Translations under genes and position numbers: made by a program | The notes under the pieces: generated by a model | What the model saw: the letters and a program-made list of their open reading frames with translations, nothing else | What the model was told of the DNA's origin: nothing | Databases searched by the model: none | Part shown: positions 9,097 to 18,761 of the stretch, in pieces | Layout: the number at the start of each line of letters is the position of its first letter | Numbering within the stretch: position 1 is the first letter of the stretch | Origin: Curvibacter delicatus NBRC 14919 | Lineage (GTDB): Bacteria; Pseudomonadota; Gammaproteobacteria; Burkholderiales; Burkholderiaceae_C | NCBI RefSeq assembly: GCF_001592265.1 | Contig: NZ_BCWP01000002.1 | Span: 1 to 64,000 of the forward strand | Length of the DNA stretch: 64,000 bases | Direction of reading: 5' to 3'

Positions 9097-10901
9097 CACC
9101 CACAGCCCTTCCCGAACTGACCCTGCCCCAGATGCTGCGCCAGCAGGCGCAGGCCATGCCGGCGCGCATCGCCATCCGCCAGAAGGACTTCGGCATCTGG
9201 AAACCGGTGCGCTGGGATGCCTACTACCAGCGTGCCTGCCACTTCGGTCTGGGCCTGCGCGCCCTGGGCCTGCTGGCCGGCGGCCACGTCGGCGTGATTT
9301 CGGAAAACCGCATCGAGTGGGTGCTGGCGCAGATGGGCGCCGGCCTGGTCGGTGCCGTGACGGTCGGCGTCTACCCGACCAGCCCGACGCCCGAAGTGGC
9401 CTACGTGGTCGCCCATGCCGACATCGAGGTCATGGTCTGCGAAGACCAGGAGCAGACCGACAAGGTGCTGGCGGCACTGGATGAGCTGCCACGCCTGCGC
9501 CGCATCGTGGTGATGGAAACCAAGGGCCTGCGCAGCTTCGCGCCCGAGATGCGCCAGCTGATCTCCACCTTCGACGAGGTCGAGCAGCTCGGCGCCGCCA
9601 GCGGCAACAGTGCCCTGATCGACGAAGCCCTGACTCATCAGACATTGGATGACATCGGCCTGATGATCTACACCTCGGGCTCCACCGGCAAGCCCAAGGG
9701 CGCCATGATTTCCTACCGCAACATCCGCGGCGTGGTGCCCGGCATCGTGGAGCGGCTCGGCCTGTCGGCGGACACCACCCACCTGTCCTACCTGCCGCTG
9801 TGCCACGTGGCCGAGCAGATGCTGACCACCTTCGTGCCCGTCTATGTCGGTTCGCAGGTGAACTTCGGCGAATCAATCCGCACCGTGCAGGAAGACCTGC
9901 GCGAGGTGGCCCCCACCATGTTCCTGGGCGTGCCGCGCATCTGGGAGAAACTGCACGCGGCCATCAGCATCAAGCTGCAGGAAACCGGTGGCCTGCGCCG
10001 AGCCCTGTTCCGCTGGGCCTACGCGGCTTGTTCGGGCTTGGCCGAGAAACCGCGCAAGGCCTGGCGCCTGAGCGACAAAGCCGCCTACTGCCTCAGTTAC
10101 TGGAGCATCTTCCGCTCGCTGCAGAACTTCATCGGCCTGCGCAACGCCCAGGTGGCGCTCACCGGTGCAGCCCCGATTCCACCCGACGTGGTGCGCTTCT
10201 TCCGCGTGCTCGGCGTCCCGCTGGTGGAGGTGTATGGCCTGACCGAATCGACCGGCATGATCACCGGCCACCGCCGCGACGACGTGGTCATCGGTACCGT
10301 GGGTGTGCCCATCCTGGGCGTCGAACACCGCATCGGCGCCGAGGGTGAACTGCAGGTACGTGGCGACATGGTGTTTGCCGGCTACTACAAGAGCCCGGAA
10401 GCCACCGCCGCCAGCATCCGCGACGGCTGGCTGCACACCGGCGACGTGGTGCGCGAAGAACGCGGCCAGCTAAAGATCGTCGACCGCCTGAAGGACATCA
10501 TGATCACCGCTGGCGGCAAGAACCTCACGCCCTCGGAGATCGAGAACACGATGAAGGGCAGCCCCTACATCAAGGAGTGCATCATCGTGGCCGAAGGGCG
10601 CAAGTTCGTCGGGGCCCTGGTGCAGATCGACCTGGAAACGGTGGGCAAGTGGGCCGAGGCACGCCGCATTCCGTTCACGCATTTCCGCTCGCTGGTAGAG
10701 ACGCCGCAGGTGCGCGAGCTGATCCAGACTGAAATCGACCGCGGCAATGAACGCCTGGCCCAGGTCTCGCAGATCCGCAAGTTCCACCTGCTGACCAAAG
10801 AACTCGACCATGACGACGGTGAAGTCACCGCCACCATGAAAGTGCGCCGCTCCAGCATCTACAAGACCTACGCGGTGGAAATCGAAACCTTGTACCGTTG
10901 A
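9093..10901 (+). CDS. AMP-forming acyl-CoA synthetase of the uptake operon
   Basis: A 602-residue member of the ANL adenylate-forming family, of the long-chain acyl-CoA synthetase type. It has the P-loop YTSGSTGKPKG (from about residue 192), VYGLTES, GWLHTGD, and the hinge and catalytic region DRLKDIMITAGGKN. It should activate the carboxylate brought in by the adjacent transporter to its CoA thioester using ATP. The ATG overlaps the livF stop (ATGA), strong evidence of one operon. Family relatives take long-chain, branched or aromatic acids; the substrate here is not determined. Confidence 0.9.
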
Positions 10902-11033
10902 ACCTGCGACGGGCCGCCTTTGGGCAATGCACCCAAACCGCAGATTTTCGTGCCGGCATCCACGCCTTCTTCACCCAACAGCCGGCACAATTCAGGGGTG
11001 ACTGACATTGACTTGCCTACAGGAGAAATTTCC

Positions 11034-12218
11034 ATGAACCAGCGCGACATCTTCGTCGTCGGCACGGCCCGCACCGCCATTGGTACCTTCGGTGGTGCGC
11101 TCAAGGACGTGCCCAACACTCAACTCGCCACCACTGCGGTGCGCGCCGCCATCGAGCGCAGCGGCGTGGCACCGGACGCCGTCGGCCATGTGGTAATGGG
11201 CAATGTGATCCCGACCGACACCAAGGACGCCTACCTGAGCCGCGTTGCTGCCATCGATGCCGGCTGCCCGATCGAGACGCCCGCCTTCAACGTCAACCGC
11301 CTGTGCGGTTCGGGCCTGCAGGCCATCGTGTCGGCGGCACAAGCCATTGCCCTGGGTGATTGCGACATCGCCATCGGCGGTGGCTCCGAATCGATGAGCC
11401 GCGGCCCCTACTTCGACACCTCGGCGCGTTATGGCATGCGCATGGGGGACGCCACGCTGGTGGACTACATGCTCGGCATCCTGCATGACCCATGGGAGAA
11501 GATGCACATGGGCGTCACGGCCGAAAACGTGGCGGCACGCTACAACATCTCGCGTGAGCAGCAGGATGCACTGGCCGCCGAAAGCCAGCGCCGTGCGGCC
11601 GTCGCCATTGCCGAGGGCCGCTTCAAGGAACAGATCGTCCCGGTGGAGGTCAAGACCCGCAAGGGCGTCGTGCTGTTCGACACCGACGAACATGTGCGGG
11701 CCGATACCACGGTTGAGACGCTGGCCAAGATGAAGCCGGCCTTCAAGAAGGATGGTCTGGTCACGGCCGGCAATGCCTCCGGCATCAACGACGGCGCGGG
11801 TGCCGTGGTGCTGGCCGCCGGCAGCCGCGTGCAGGCGCTCGGCCTCAAACCGCTGGCACGCCTGGTCGGCTACGCCCACGCCGGCGTCGACCCGGCCTAC
11901 ATGGGCATCGGCCCGATTCCGGCCACGCGCAAGGTGCTGGAACGCACCGGCCTGAAGGTGAGCGATCTCGACGTCATCGAGGCCAATGAGGCCTTTGCGG
12001 CCCAAGCCTGCGCCGTCATCAAGGAACTGAATTTCGACCCGGCCAAGGTGAACCCGAACGGCTCCGGCATCTCGCTCGGCCACCCGGTGGGCGCCACCGG
12101 CGCCATCATCACCACCAAGGCGATTGCCGAGCTGCACCGCACCGGCGGTCGTTACGCCCTGGTCACGCTGTGCATCGGTGGTGGCCAAGGTATTGCCGCT
12201 ATCTTCGAACGGGTCTGA
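11034..12218 (+). CDS. bktB: Acetyl-CoA acyltransferase (BktB-like beta-ketothiolase)
   Basis: A 394-residue thiolase, normal length for the family. The nucleophile Cys91 (NRLCGSG), His350 (GHPVGATGA) and acid/base Cys380 (CIGGGQG) are all present. The sequence resembles BktB of Cupriavidus (HMGVTAENVA, DVIEANEAFAAQACAV) more than short-chain PhaA. It cleaves 3-ketoacyl-CoA with CoA or runs in reverse. It starts 132 bases after the ligase with AGGAGAAATTTCC before the ATG, so it is probably the last gene of the operon and finishes what the ligase begins. The enoyl-CoA hydratase and dehydrogenases needed in between are not in this window. Confidence 0.93.
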   Translation: MNQRDIFVVGTARTAIGTFGGALKDVPNTQLATTAVRAAIERSGVAPDAVGHVVMGNVIPTDTKDAYLSRVAAIDAGCPIETPAFNVNRLCGSGLQAIVSAAQAIALGDCDIAIGGGSESMSRGPYFDTSARYGMRMGDATLVDYMLGILHDPWEKMHMGVTAENVAARYNISREQQDALAAESQRRAAVAIAEGRFKEQIVPVEVKTRKGVVLFDTDEHVRADTTVETLAKMKPAFKKDGLVTAGNASGINDGAGAVVLAAGSRVQALGLKPLARLVGYAHAGVDPAYMGIGPIPATRKVLERTGLKVSDLDVIEANEAFAAQACAVIKELNFDPAKVNPNGSGISLGHPVGATGAIITTKAIAELHRTGGRYALVTLCIGGGQGIAAIFERV

Positions 12219-12235
12219 ACACCCTTATGAAAAAG

Positions 12236-12268
12236 AAAAGGGGCTGACCATGAAGGTCAGCCCCTTTT
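12236..12268. terminator. Bidirectional terminator between the thiolase gene and ahpF
   Basis: A perfect 14-bp stem (AAAAGGGGCTGACC and its complement) with a five-base loop, with A-run and T-run on opposite sides. It sits between two converging genes and should stop transcription from both. Confidence 0.9.
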
Positions 12269-12286
12269 GTCATCTGACAAGCACTG

Positions 12287-13864
12287 TCAGGCGACCACCA
12301 CCTGTGGCACCGGGGTGCGGATCAGGTAATCAAAGGCGCTGAGTGCAGCCTTGGCACCTTCGCCGGTGGCGATGATGATCTGCTTGTATGGCACCGTGGT
12401 CACGTCGCCGGCCGCGAACACGCCCGGTACATTGGTGGCACCCTTGGCATCGACCACGATCTCGCCGTGTCGGCTCAGCTCCACCGTACCCTTGAGCCAT
12501 TCGGTGTTGGGCACCAGGCCGATCTGCACGAACACACCTTCCAGCTCGACATGGCGCGACTCACCACTGGCGCGGTCGGTGTACGTCAGGCCGTTGAGTT
12601 TGTTGCCGTCGCCGGTGAACTCGGTGGTCTGGGCCTGGGTGTGAATGGTGACATTGGGCAGGCTCTTGAGCTTGGCCACCAACACGGCATCGGCACGCAG
12701 GGCGTCACCGAACTCGAGCAGGGTCACATGCGCCACGATACCGGCCAGGTCGATCGCGGCCTCGACACCCGAGTTGCCGCCGCCGATCACCGCCACGCGC
12801 TTGCCCTTGAACAAGGGACCATCGCAGTGCGGGCAGTAGGCCACGCCCTTGTTCTTGTACTGTTCTTCGCCCGGCACATTGACATTGCGCCAGCGCGCGC
12901 CGGTGGACAGGATGACACTGCGGCTCTTGAGCGAACCGCCGTTGGCCAGTTGGACCTCGATCAAACCACCCGGCTCGCTGGCCGGAATGATCTTGTCGGC
13001 ACGCTGCAGGTTCATGATGTCCACGTCATAGGCCTTGACGTGCTGCTCCAGAGCGGCCGCGAACTTCGGGCCGTCGGTTTCAGGCACCGAGATGAAGTTC
13101 TCGATCGCCATGGTGTCGTTCACCTGGCCGCCGAAGCGCTCGGCCGCCACGCCGGTACGGATGCCCTTGCGCGCCGCATACACAGCCGCTGCGGCACCGG
13201 CCGGGCCACCGCCGACAATGAGCACCTCATACGGTGCGCGGGCAGAAAGCTTGGCGGCATCACGGGCCGCCGCGCCGGTGTCGAGCTTGGCCACAATCTC
13301 TTCCACGCCCATGCGGCCGGAGCCGAACGGCTCGCCGTTGAGGTAGATGCTGGGCACGGCCATGATCTGGCGTTCGTTGACCTCGTCCTGGAACAGCGCG
13401 CCGTCGATGGTGACCACACGCACCTTGGGATTGAGCACCGCCATGAGGTTGAGCGCCTGCACCACGTCCGGGCAGTTGTGGCAGCTGAGGGACATGTAGA
13501 CCTCGAAGTTGTAGTCGCCGTCGAGGTTGCGGATCTGCTCGATCACCTCGGGCTCGACCTTGGGCGGATGGCCGCCGACCCACAGCAGCGCCAGCACCAG
13601 CGAGGTGAACTCATGCCCCAGCGGAATGGCGGCAAAACGCAGGCCCATGTTGTAGCCCAGGCGGTTGAGCGCGAAGGAGGGCTTGCGCGCATCGGTGCCG
13701 TCGGTGCGCAAGGTGATCTGGTTGGACAGTGCGGCAATGTCCTTCAGCAGCCCTTCCATGTCACGCGAGCTTTCACTGTCGCCTAGCGACGCCACGATTT
13801 CGAACGGCTGGGTCACCCGCTCGAGGTAAGCCTTGAGTTGTGCCTTGAGGTTGTCGTCCAACAT
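12287..13864 (-). CDS. ahpF: Alkyl hydroperoxide reductase subunit F
   Basis: A 525-residue flavoprotein disulfide reductase that passes electrons from NADH to AhpC. The N-terminal double-thioredoxin-like domain carries SCHNC (residue ~129). It is followed by FAD-binding [10 protein letters not shown], the redox-active CPHCDGP and the NAD-binding [10 protein letters not shown]. Length and motif order match AhpF. It follows ahpC on the same strand after 114 bases, the usual ahpCF order, and is part of the peroxide stress response. Confidence 0.96.
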   Translation of the reverse strand: MLDDNLKAQLKAYLERVTQPFEIVASLGDSESSRDMEGLLKDIAALSNQITLRTDGTDARKPSFALNRLGYNMGLRFAAIPLGHEFTSLVLALLWVGGHPPKVEPEVIEQIRNLDGDYNFEVYMSLSCHNCPDVVQALNLMAVLNPKVRVVTIDGALFQDEVNERQIMAVPSIYLNGEPFGSGRMGVEEIVAKLDTGAAARDAAKLSARAPYEVLIVGGGPAGAAAAVYAARKGIRTGVAAERFGGQVNDTMAIENFISVPETDGPKFAAALEQHVKAYDVDIMNLQRADKIIPASEPGGLIEVQLANGGSLKSRSVILSTGARWRNVNVPGEEQYKNKGVAYCPHCDGPLFKGKRVAVIGGGNSGVEAAIDLAGIVAHVTLLEFGDALRADAVLVAKLKSLPNVTIHTQAQTTEFTGDGNKLNGLTYTDRASGESRHVELEGVFVQIGLVPNTEWLKGTVELSRHGEIVVDAKGATNVPGVFAAGDVTTVPYKQIIIATGEGAKAALSAFDYLIRTPVPQVVVA

Positions 13865-13978
13865 GATGTCTGTCCTTGGTATTTAAGCAACACTGAGAGC
13901 TGGCCGCCCGGTGTGCCGGGCAGCCTTGCACGAAAGCCGGCAGGCGTTGTGCGCCTGCGGGCCATTCATCAACAAGAT

Positions 13979-14542
13979 TTAGATCTTGCCCACCAGGTCC
14001 AGCGAGGGCGTCAGGGTCTTGGCGCCTTCGTTCCACTTGGCCGGGCAAACTTGGCCGGGGTTGTTGGCCACGTACTGAGCCGCCTTCAGCTTGCGCACGG
14101 TTTCCTTGACATCACGCGCGATGGCGTTGTCATGGACTTCCATGGTCTTGATGGTGCCTTCGGGGTTGATGATGAAGGTGCCGCGCAGTGCCAGGCCTTC
14201 TTCCGGGATGTGCACGCCGAAAGCGTTGGTCAGGGCGTGGGTCGGGTCGCCCACCAGGGGGAACTTGGCCTTGCCGACAGCGGGCGAGGTCTCATGCCAC
14301 ACCTTGTGCGAGAAGTGGGTGTCGGTCGTCACGATGTAGACCTCGGCACCGGCCTTCTGGAACTCGGCGTAGTTGTCGGCAGCGTCTTCAATCTCGGTCG
14401 GGCAGTTGAAGGTGAAGGCAGCCGGCATGAAGATCAGCACGGACCACTTGCCCTTCAGGCTGGCGTCGGTCACTTCGATGAACTTGCCATTGTGGAAAGC
14501 GTTGGCTTTGAAGGGCTGAACCTGGGTGTTGATCAGAGACAT
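13979..14542 (-). CDS. ahpC: Alkyl hydroperoxide reductase subunit C (peroxiredoxin)
   Basis: A 187-residue typical 2-Cys peroxiredoxin of the AhpC type. Peroxidatic Cys47 (FTFNCPTE) and resolving Cys166 (GQVCPAKW) are in place. It reduces hydrogen and organic peroxides and is recycled by AhpF encoded just downstream. The spacer upstream is unusually A/T-rich and holds a good -10 box and a motif resembling an OxyR half-site. Confidence 0.97.
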   Translation of the reverse strand: MSLINTQVQPFKANAFHNGKFIEVTDASLKGKWSVLIFMPAAFTFNCPTEIEDAADNYAEFQKAGAEVYIVTTDTHFSHKVWHETSPAVGKAKFPLVGDPTHALTNAFGVHIPEEGLALRGTFIINPEGTIKTMEVHDNAIARDVKETVRKLKAAQYVANNPGQVCPAKWNEGAKTLTPSLDLVGKI

Positions 14543-14607
14543 GAATTAACTCCGTTAGATGGATAAGACTTGGTTATTGAGCCACCGGTTTTTTGAACCG
14601 ATGAGGA

Positions 14608-14665
14608 ATTATAGATCCAAACTATTGATAATCTTTTTATGTTTTATCTATGCTATCGATAGGAA
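14608..14665 (-). promoter_or_regulatory. ahpC promoter and possible OxyR region
   Basis: On the minus strand TATAAT (14608-14613) lies about 66 bases ahead of the ahpC start, inside an A/T-rich stretch in otherwise GC-rich DNA. ATAG-N7-CTAT (14611-14625), half of the OxyR consensus, and a CTATCGATAG palindrome (14653-14662) are present, but the full four-part OxyR motif is not. OxyR control is an inference from family knowledge. Confidence 0.45.
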
Positions 14666-14725
14666 ACATATATTGCGCCGCACCAACGCGCGCCACTTTT
14701 GTCAGCTAAAGAAAAATACGAGCGC

Positions 14726-16081
14726 TCAGAGCCCCGCGCTTTTCAGCAGCAGACCCAGCAGGGCGCATGCGGCAATGACGTGCATCACATTACGCTGAAA
14801 GCGCAGCAAGGCCACGGCAGCGGCCAAGGCGATCAGGGCTGACACCCAGTCGAACGCCCCGGCATAACCCTGCGGCCACAGCACGTGGTAACCGAAGAAC
14901 AACGCCAGGTTGAGCACCACGCCAACCACGGCCGCTGTGATGGCGGTCAATGGCGCAGTGAACTTGAGGTCGTTATGGGTCGATTCGACCAGAGGCCCAC
15001 CGGCCAGGATGAACAGGAAAGAGGGCAGGAAGGTGAACCAGGTCACCAGCACGGCCGCAAGAGCGCCCGCAAGAAACAGCTGTTGCGGCCCCAGCAAGGC
15101 CTGGCCATACCCCCCCACAAAGCCGACAAAAGCCACCACCATGATCAGCGGCCCGGGCGTGGTTTCTCCCAACGCCAGGCCGTCGATCATCTGCTCGGGC
15201 GTGAGCCAGCCGTAGTGGCCGACGGCCCCCTGGTAGACGTAAGGCAGCACCGCATAGGCACCGCCGAAGGTCAACAGCGCCGCCTTGGTGAAGAACCAGC
15301 CCATCTGGGTGTAGGCATGGTTCCAGCCCCCGATCAGGCTCAGTGCAGCCATCGGTACGGACCACAACAGGGCCCCCAACAGCAGGATCCGCAGCAGGTG
15401 TGGCCAGCGAAAGCGCGCATGGATCGGTGTGGGTGTCTCGTCATCGATCAGGGCCGGGCCATAGGACTTCACCTTAGGCCCGTGTCCGCCAAGGCGAAAG
15501 CGGCCCGGCGCGATGCGCCCCCCGACATAACCGACCAGTGCCGCCACCGCCACGATGGCCGGGAACGGCACATTGAGCGCGAAGATGGCAACAAAGGAAG
15601 CCGCCGCAATGGCCCATAGCGCACTGTTTTTCAGGGCGCGCGAACCAATGCGCCACGCCGCCTGCAGCACGATGGCCGTCACCGCCGGTTTGATGCCATA
15701 GAACAAGCCGGCCATCAGCGGCGTCTGGCCAAAGGCGACGTAGAGCCAGGACAGCGCAATGAGAATGAAGAGCGAAGGCAGGACGAACAGCACGCCCGCC
15801 ACAATGCCGCCCCAGGTGCGGTGCATCAGCCAGCCGATGTAGGTGGCGAGTTGCTGGGCTTCCGGCCCGGGCAACAGCATGCAGTAGTTGAGCGCATGCA
15901 GAAAGCGTCTTTCCGAAATCCAGTGCCGGCGTTCAACCAGCTCCTGGTGCATGACCGCAATCTGCCCGGCCGGCCCGCCGAAACTGATGAAGCCGAGCTT
16001 GAGCCAGAAATAGAACGCCTCTCGGAAACTCACGGCAGCGGGGATGGCAGGCTCGGGTGATGAGGAGGAAGGGCGGGTCAT
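14726..16081 (-). CDS. chrA: Chromate transporter ChrA
   Basis: A 451-residue membrane protein of the long-chain CHR family, made of two homologous halves. The first half carries FISFGGPAGQIAVMH and LLPGPEAQQLATYIGW; the second carries LLTFGGAYAVLPYVYQ and GETTPGPLIMVVAFVGFVGG, the classical CHR repeats. About ten hydrophobic segments are visible. The family exports chromate or, in some members, related oxyanions. It stands alone, divergent from a DUF218 gene; no chrB regulator is next to it, so resistance cannot be assumed. Confidence 0.93.
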   Translation of the reverse strand: MTRPSSSSPEPAIPAAVSFREAFYFWLKLGFISFGGPAGQIAVMHQELVERRHWISERRFLHALNYCMLLPGPEAQQLATYIGWLMHRTWGGIVAGVLFVLPSLFILIALSWLYVAFGQTPLMAGLFYGIKPAVTAIVLQAAWRIGSRALKNSALWAIAAASFVAIFALNVPFPAIVAVAALVGYVGGRIAPGRFRLGGHGPKVKSYGPALIDDETPTPIHARFRWPHLLRILLLGALLWSVPMAALSLIGGWNHAYTQMGWFFTKAALLTFGGAYAVLPYVYQGAVGHYGWLTPEQMIDGLALGETTPGPLIMVVAFVGFVGGYGQALLGPQQLFLAGALAAVLVTWFTFLPSFLFILAGGPLVESTHNDLKFTAPLTAITAAVVGVVLNLALFFGYHVLWPQGYAGAFDWVSALIALAAAVALLRFQRNVMHVIAACALLGLLLKSAGL

Positions 16082-16158
16082 CTTGGTCTGGATGTCTTTC
16101 TCCCATCATAGCCAGCCCCGTGATGACGGCGTGACAAATCGGGTGACAATCCTGCCCC

Positions 16159-16929
16159 ATGTTCATCGCCGCCCAATTGCTTGCCTTTGTGACTCAGCCT
16201 CTGGCCTGGGTCGCCCTGTTGCTGTTGTTGGGCCTGCTGACCCAGCGCCGCTGGCGCCGTTGCGGCCTGGGGCTGATCTGGCTGGCCTTGGGCACGCTGC
16301 TGCTGCAAGGTTGGGAGCCGTTGCCGGATGCGCTGCTACGTCGGCTCGAAGCGCGCTATCCTGCCACGAGCAGCTTGCCGGATGCACAGCGCTACGCCGG
16401 CATCGTGGTGTTGGGCGGTGCGCTCGAACCTACCTATGCCTGGCAAGGACATGGCCAGCCGGCACTCAATGAGGCCGCCGAGCGCATGACCGGTGCCCTG
16501 CCACTTCTGCAACGCCACCCCCACCTTCAACTGCTGTTCACCGGCGGCTCGGGTGAGCTGTTCGAACCAGGTTGGACTGAAGCCGAGCGCGCGCGCATCT
16601 TCTACGCCGACATGGGTGTTGCGCCACAGCGTCTGTTGTTCGAACCAGCCTCGCGCACCACCTATGAAAACGCGGTGCTGAGTGCCCAACTGCCGGAGGT
16701 CGACAAGACCCGCCCCTGGTTGCTGCTCACCTCCGCCTGGCACATGCCGCGCGCCATGGCGGCCTTCGAGAAAGCCGGCTGGAATGTGACTGCCTATCCA
16801 GTGGATTTCCGCACCGGCACTGAAACACCGTGGACGCGTTACTCGCTCGCCAGAGCTGCCAACAAGTGGCATCTGGCGCTGCACGAATACCTGGGGTTGC
16901 TGGCTTATCGTCTGAGCGGGAAGTCCTAG
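16159..16929 (+). CDS. DUF218 (YdcF/ElyC/SanA-like) membrane-anchored protein
   Basis: A 256-residue protein with two N-terminal membrane helices and a DUF218 domain. The domain motifs IVVLGGALEP, LLFTGGSGE, RTTYENAV and LLTSAWHMPRAMAAF are characteristic. The domain faces the periplasm in characterised relatives; ElyC is linked to envelope carbon metabolism and peptidoglycan. The exact activity is not known. It is divergent from chrA across a 77-base spacer, apparently single-gene. Confidence 0.85.
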   Translation: MFIAAQLLAFVTQPLAWVALLLLLGLLTQRRWRRCGLGLIWLALGTLLLQGWEPLPDALLRRLEARYPATSSLPDAQRYAGIVVLGGALEPTYAWQGHGQPALNEAAERMTGALPLLQRHPHLQLLFTGGSGELFEPGWTEAERARIFYADMGVAPQRLLFEPASRTTYENAVLSAQLPEVDKTRPWLLLTSAWHMPRAMAAFEKAGWNVTAYPVDFRTGTETPWTRYSLARAANKWHLALHEYLGLLAYRLSGKS

Positions 16930-17156
16930 GCACGGGTCCTGCTGACGGCGTCCCGCACACGCCATCTCTGAGGGGTGGAAACGCGTACCTTTGATACGAA
17001 TTGATACAAGCGCTCCCCCTATACTTCGGCGCATGCAATCGTCTCCAACCCGGCACACATGGCACGCAAGTCTCCTTCATGCCGAGGCCACCATGACGAT
17101 GCCGCCAGTCTCCCACCTCCCGTCCTGCCGTCCGCTTCTGGCTTGAGTCTGCCCAC

Positions 17157-18761
17157 ATGTCCTGTTCGCCAGAAGAGCTGAAAAAGCGAAGCGATGCCGT
17201 GGCATCCAAATGGCAGTCCTTTCAGGACCTGCCCGCCACCGATCATCTGCTGGAGTTTGCCGTTTCGGTCTCGAGCTTCACCGAGTTCCTGCACGGCAAG
17301 GGGCTGTCGGGCCTGCACCAGATTTCACGCAATCTGGAACAGCAGGCGATGTCCCTGTTTGAGGTGGACACTGGCGGGGCCGTTCCCCAAACCACCCTGG
17401 TTGAGCTGAATCTGCGCGTGCGGGAACTGGGCATGCGGGTGGCAGATTTCATCGACAGCAACAGCCGCCCGATCGTGGAGCGGCGTGCGCACCCGGACAG
17501 TTCGGCCGCCATGGACATCACGCCGCGCCATCGTGTCTGGCTGGTCGGCAACCAGGCCGCACCATGGCAGGAACTGGTGCTGCAACTCGGCTACTTCAGC
17601 ATCGACGCCGAGTTCCACAAGACGCAGGAGTTGCCCAGCCATGCTGACGAACCGGCGATTGTCTTGCTGGACGCCGAAGGCCTGACCACCCAGCAGGTCA
17701 GCATCGAAATTCAACAGCTGCGTGCACGCTTTTCCGCCAGCACCCTGCTGGTCGCTCGACTGCCAATCGACTTTGACAGCCTGAAGTCTGCACTGACAGC
17801 GGGCTGCGATTTCTGCTTCACCCACACAAGCGCCCCGTCGGGCATTCTGGCCAAGATCATCGAGCTGTGCGGCAACCAGGAGGAAGCGCCTTATCGCGCC
17901 CTGGTGGTGGAAGACTCACCCACGGCGAGCAAATCCATTCAGCGCACCCTGGCCATGTGCGGCATTGAAACCCACGCCATCTCCAAGCCGCATGAAGTGC
18001 TGGAGTGCCTGACGCGCTTTCAGCCCGACCTGATCCTGATGGACATGTTCATGCCGGGGTGTACCGGCGTCGAAGCGGCCCGGGTGATTCGCCAGCACCC
18101 CGAATTCCTCTCCACCCCGATCGTCTATCTGTCCGGCGACACCGATGTCCCCATGCAGATCGAAGCGCTGCGCCTCGGGGGCGACCACTTCCTCACCAAG
18201 CCGTTCAATCCGGTGGTGCTCAACGCCATTGTCCAGAGCAAGATCGAACGCTACCGAGCCTTGCGGCGCGCCATGCAGCACGACAGCCTGACCGGCCTGC
18301 TCAACCACATCGCGTCCAAGGAAAAACTGGCCGCCGCCATCCAGCAGGCCGTGGCCGAACAGCAGCCGCTGTCGGTGGCGATGATCGACATCGATCACTT
18401 CAAGAAAATCAACGACAGCTACGGTCACCAGACCGGCGACCAGGTGATCCGCAGCGTGGCCTGGTTTCTCAAGCAGCGCCTGCGCAAGACCGACCTGATC
18501 GGCCGTTACGGCGGCGAAGAATTCCTGCTGCTGCTGCCTGCGGCCGATGCCGACCTGGCCACCGAAATACTCGACCGGATCCGGCGCGACTTCAGCCTGA
18601 TCAAGCACCCGTTCAATGAAACCTGGTTCAGTGCCACCTTCTCCGCCGGGCTCGCCCAGTTGCAAGACCAGGCCAGCGCCGAAACGCTGATCAAGCAGGC
18701 CGACGAAGCCCTCTACGGGGCCAAGCGCGCAGGGCGCAATCGCATCGTCAGGTGGGAGTGA
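17157..18761 (+). CDS. Response regulator with GGDEF diguanylate cyclase domain
   Basis: A 534-residue soluble protein. An N-terminal helical region (~100 residues, possibly Hpt-like) and a weak first receiver-like domain lead to a canonical receiver with the phosphoacceptor Asp in LILMDMFMP and the switch Lys in LTKPFNP. A GGDEF domain follows (RYGGEEF, a permitted variant) with the inhibitory site RKTD nine residues before it. So phosphorylation probably activates c-di-GMP synthesis, with product feedback. Its 3' end overlaps the converging CorC gene by 14 bases. The cognate kinase is not nearby. Confidence 0.92.
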   Translation: MSCSPEELKKRSDAVASKWQSFQDLPATDHLLEFAVSVSSFTEFLHGKGLSGLHQISRNLEQQAMSLFEVDTGGAVPQTTLVELNLRVRELGMRVADFIDSNSRPIVERRAHPDSSAAMDITPRHRVWLVGNQAAPWQELVLQLGYFSIDAEFHKTQELPSHADEPAIVLLDAEGLTTQQVSIEIQQLRARFSASTLLVARLPIDFDSLKSALTAGCDFCFTHTSAPSGILAKIIELCGNQEEAPYRALVVEDSPTASKSIQRTLAMCGIETHAISKPHEVLECLTRFQPDLILMDMFMPGCTGVEAARVIRQHPEFLSTPIVYLSGDTDVPMQIEALRLGGDHFLTKPFNPVVLNAIVQSKIERYRALRRAMQHDSLTGLLNHIASKEKLAAAIQQAVAEQQPLSVAMIDIDHFKKINDSYGHQTGDQVIRSVAWFLKQRLRKTDLIGRYGGEEFLLLLPAADADLATEILDRIRRDFSLIKHPFNETWFSATFSAGLAQLQDQASAETLIKQADEALYGAKRAGRNRIVRWE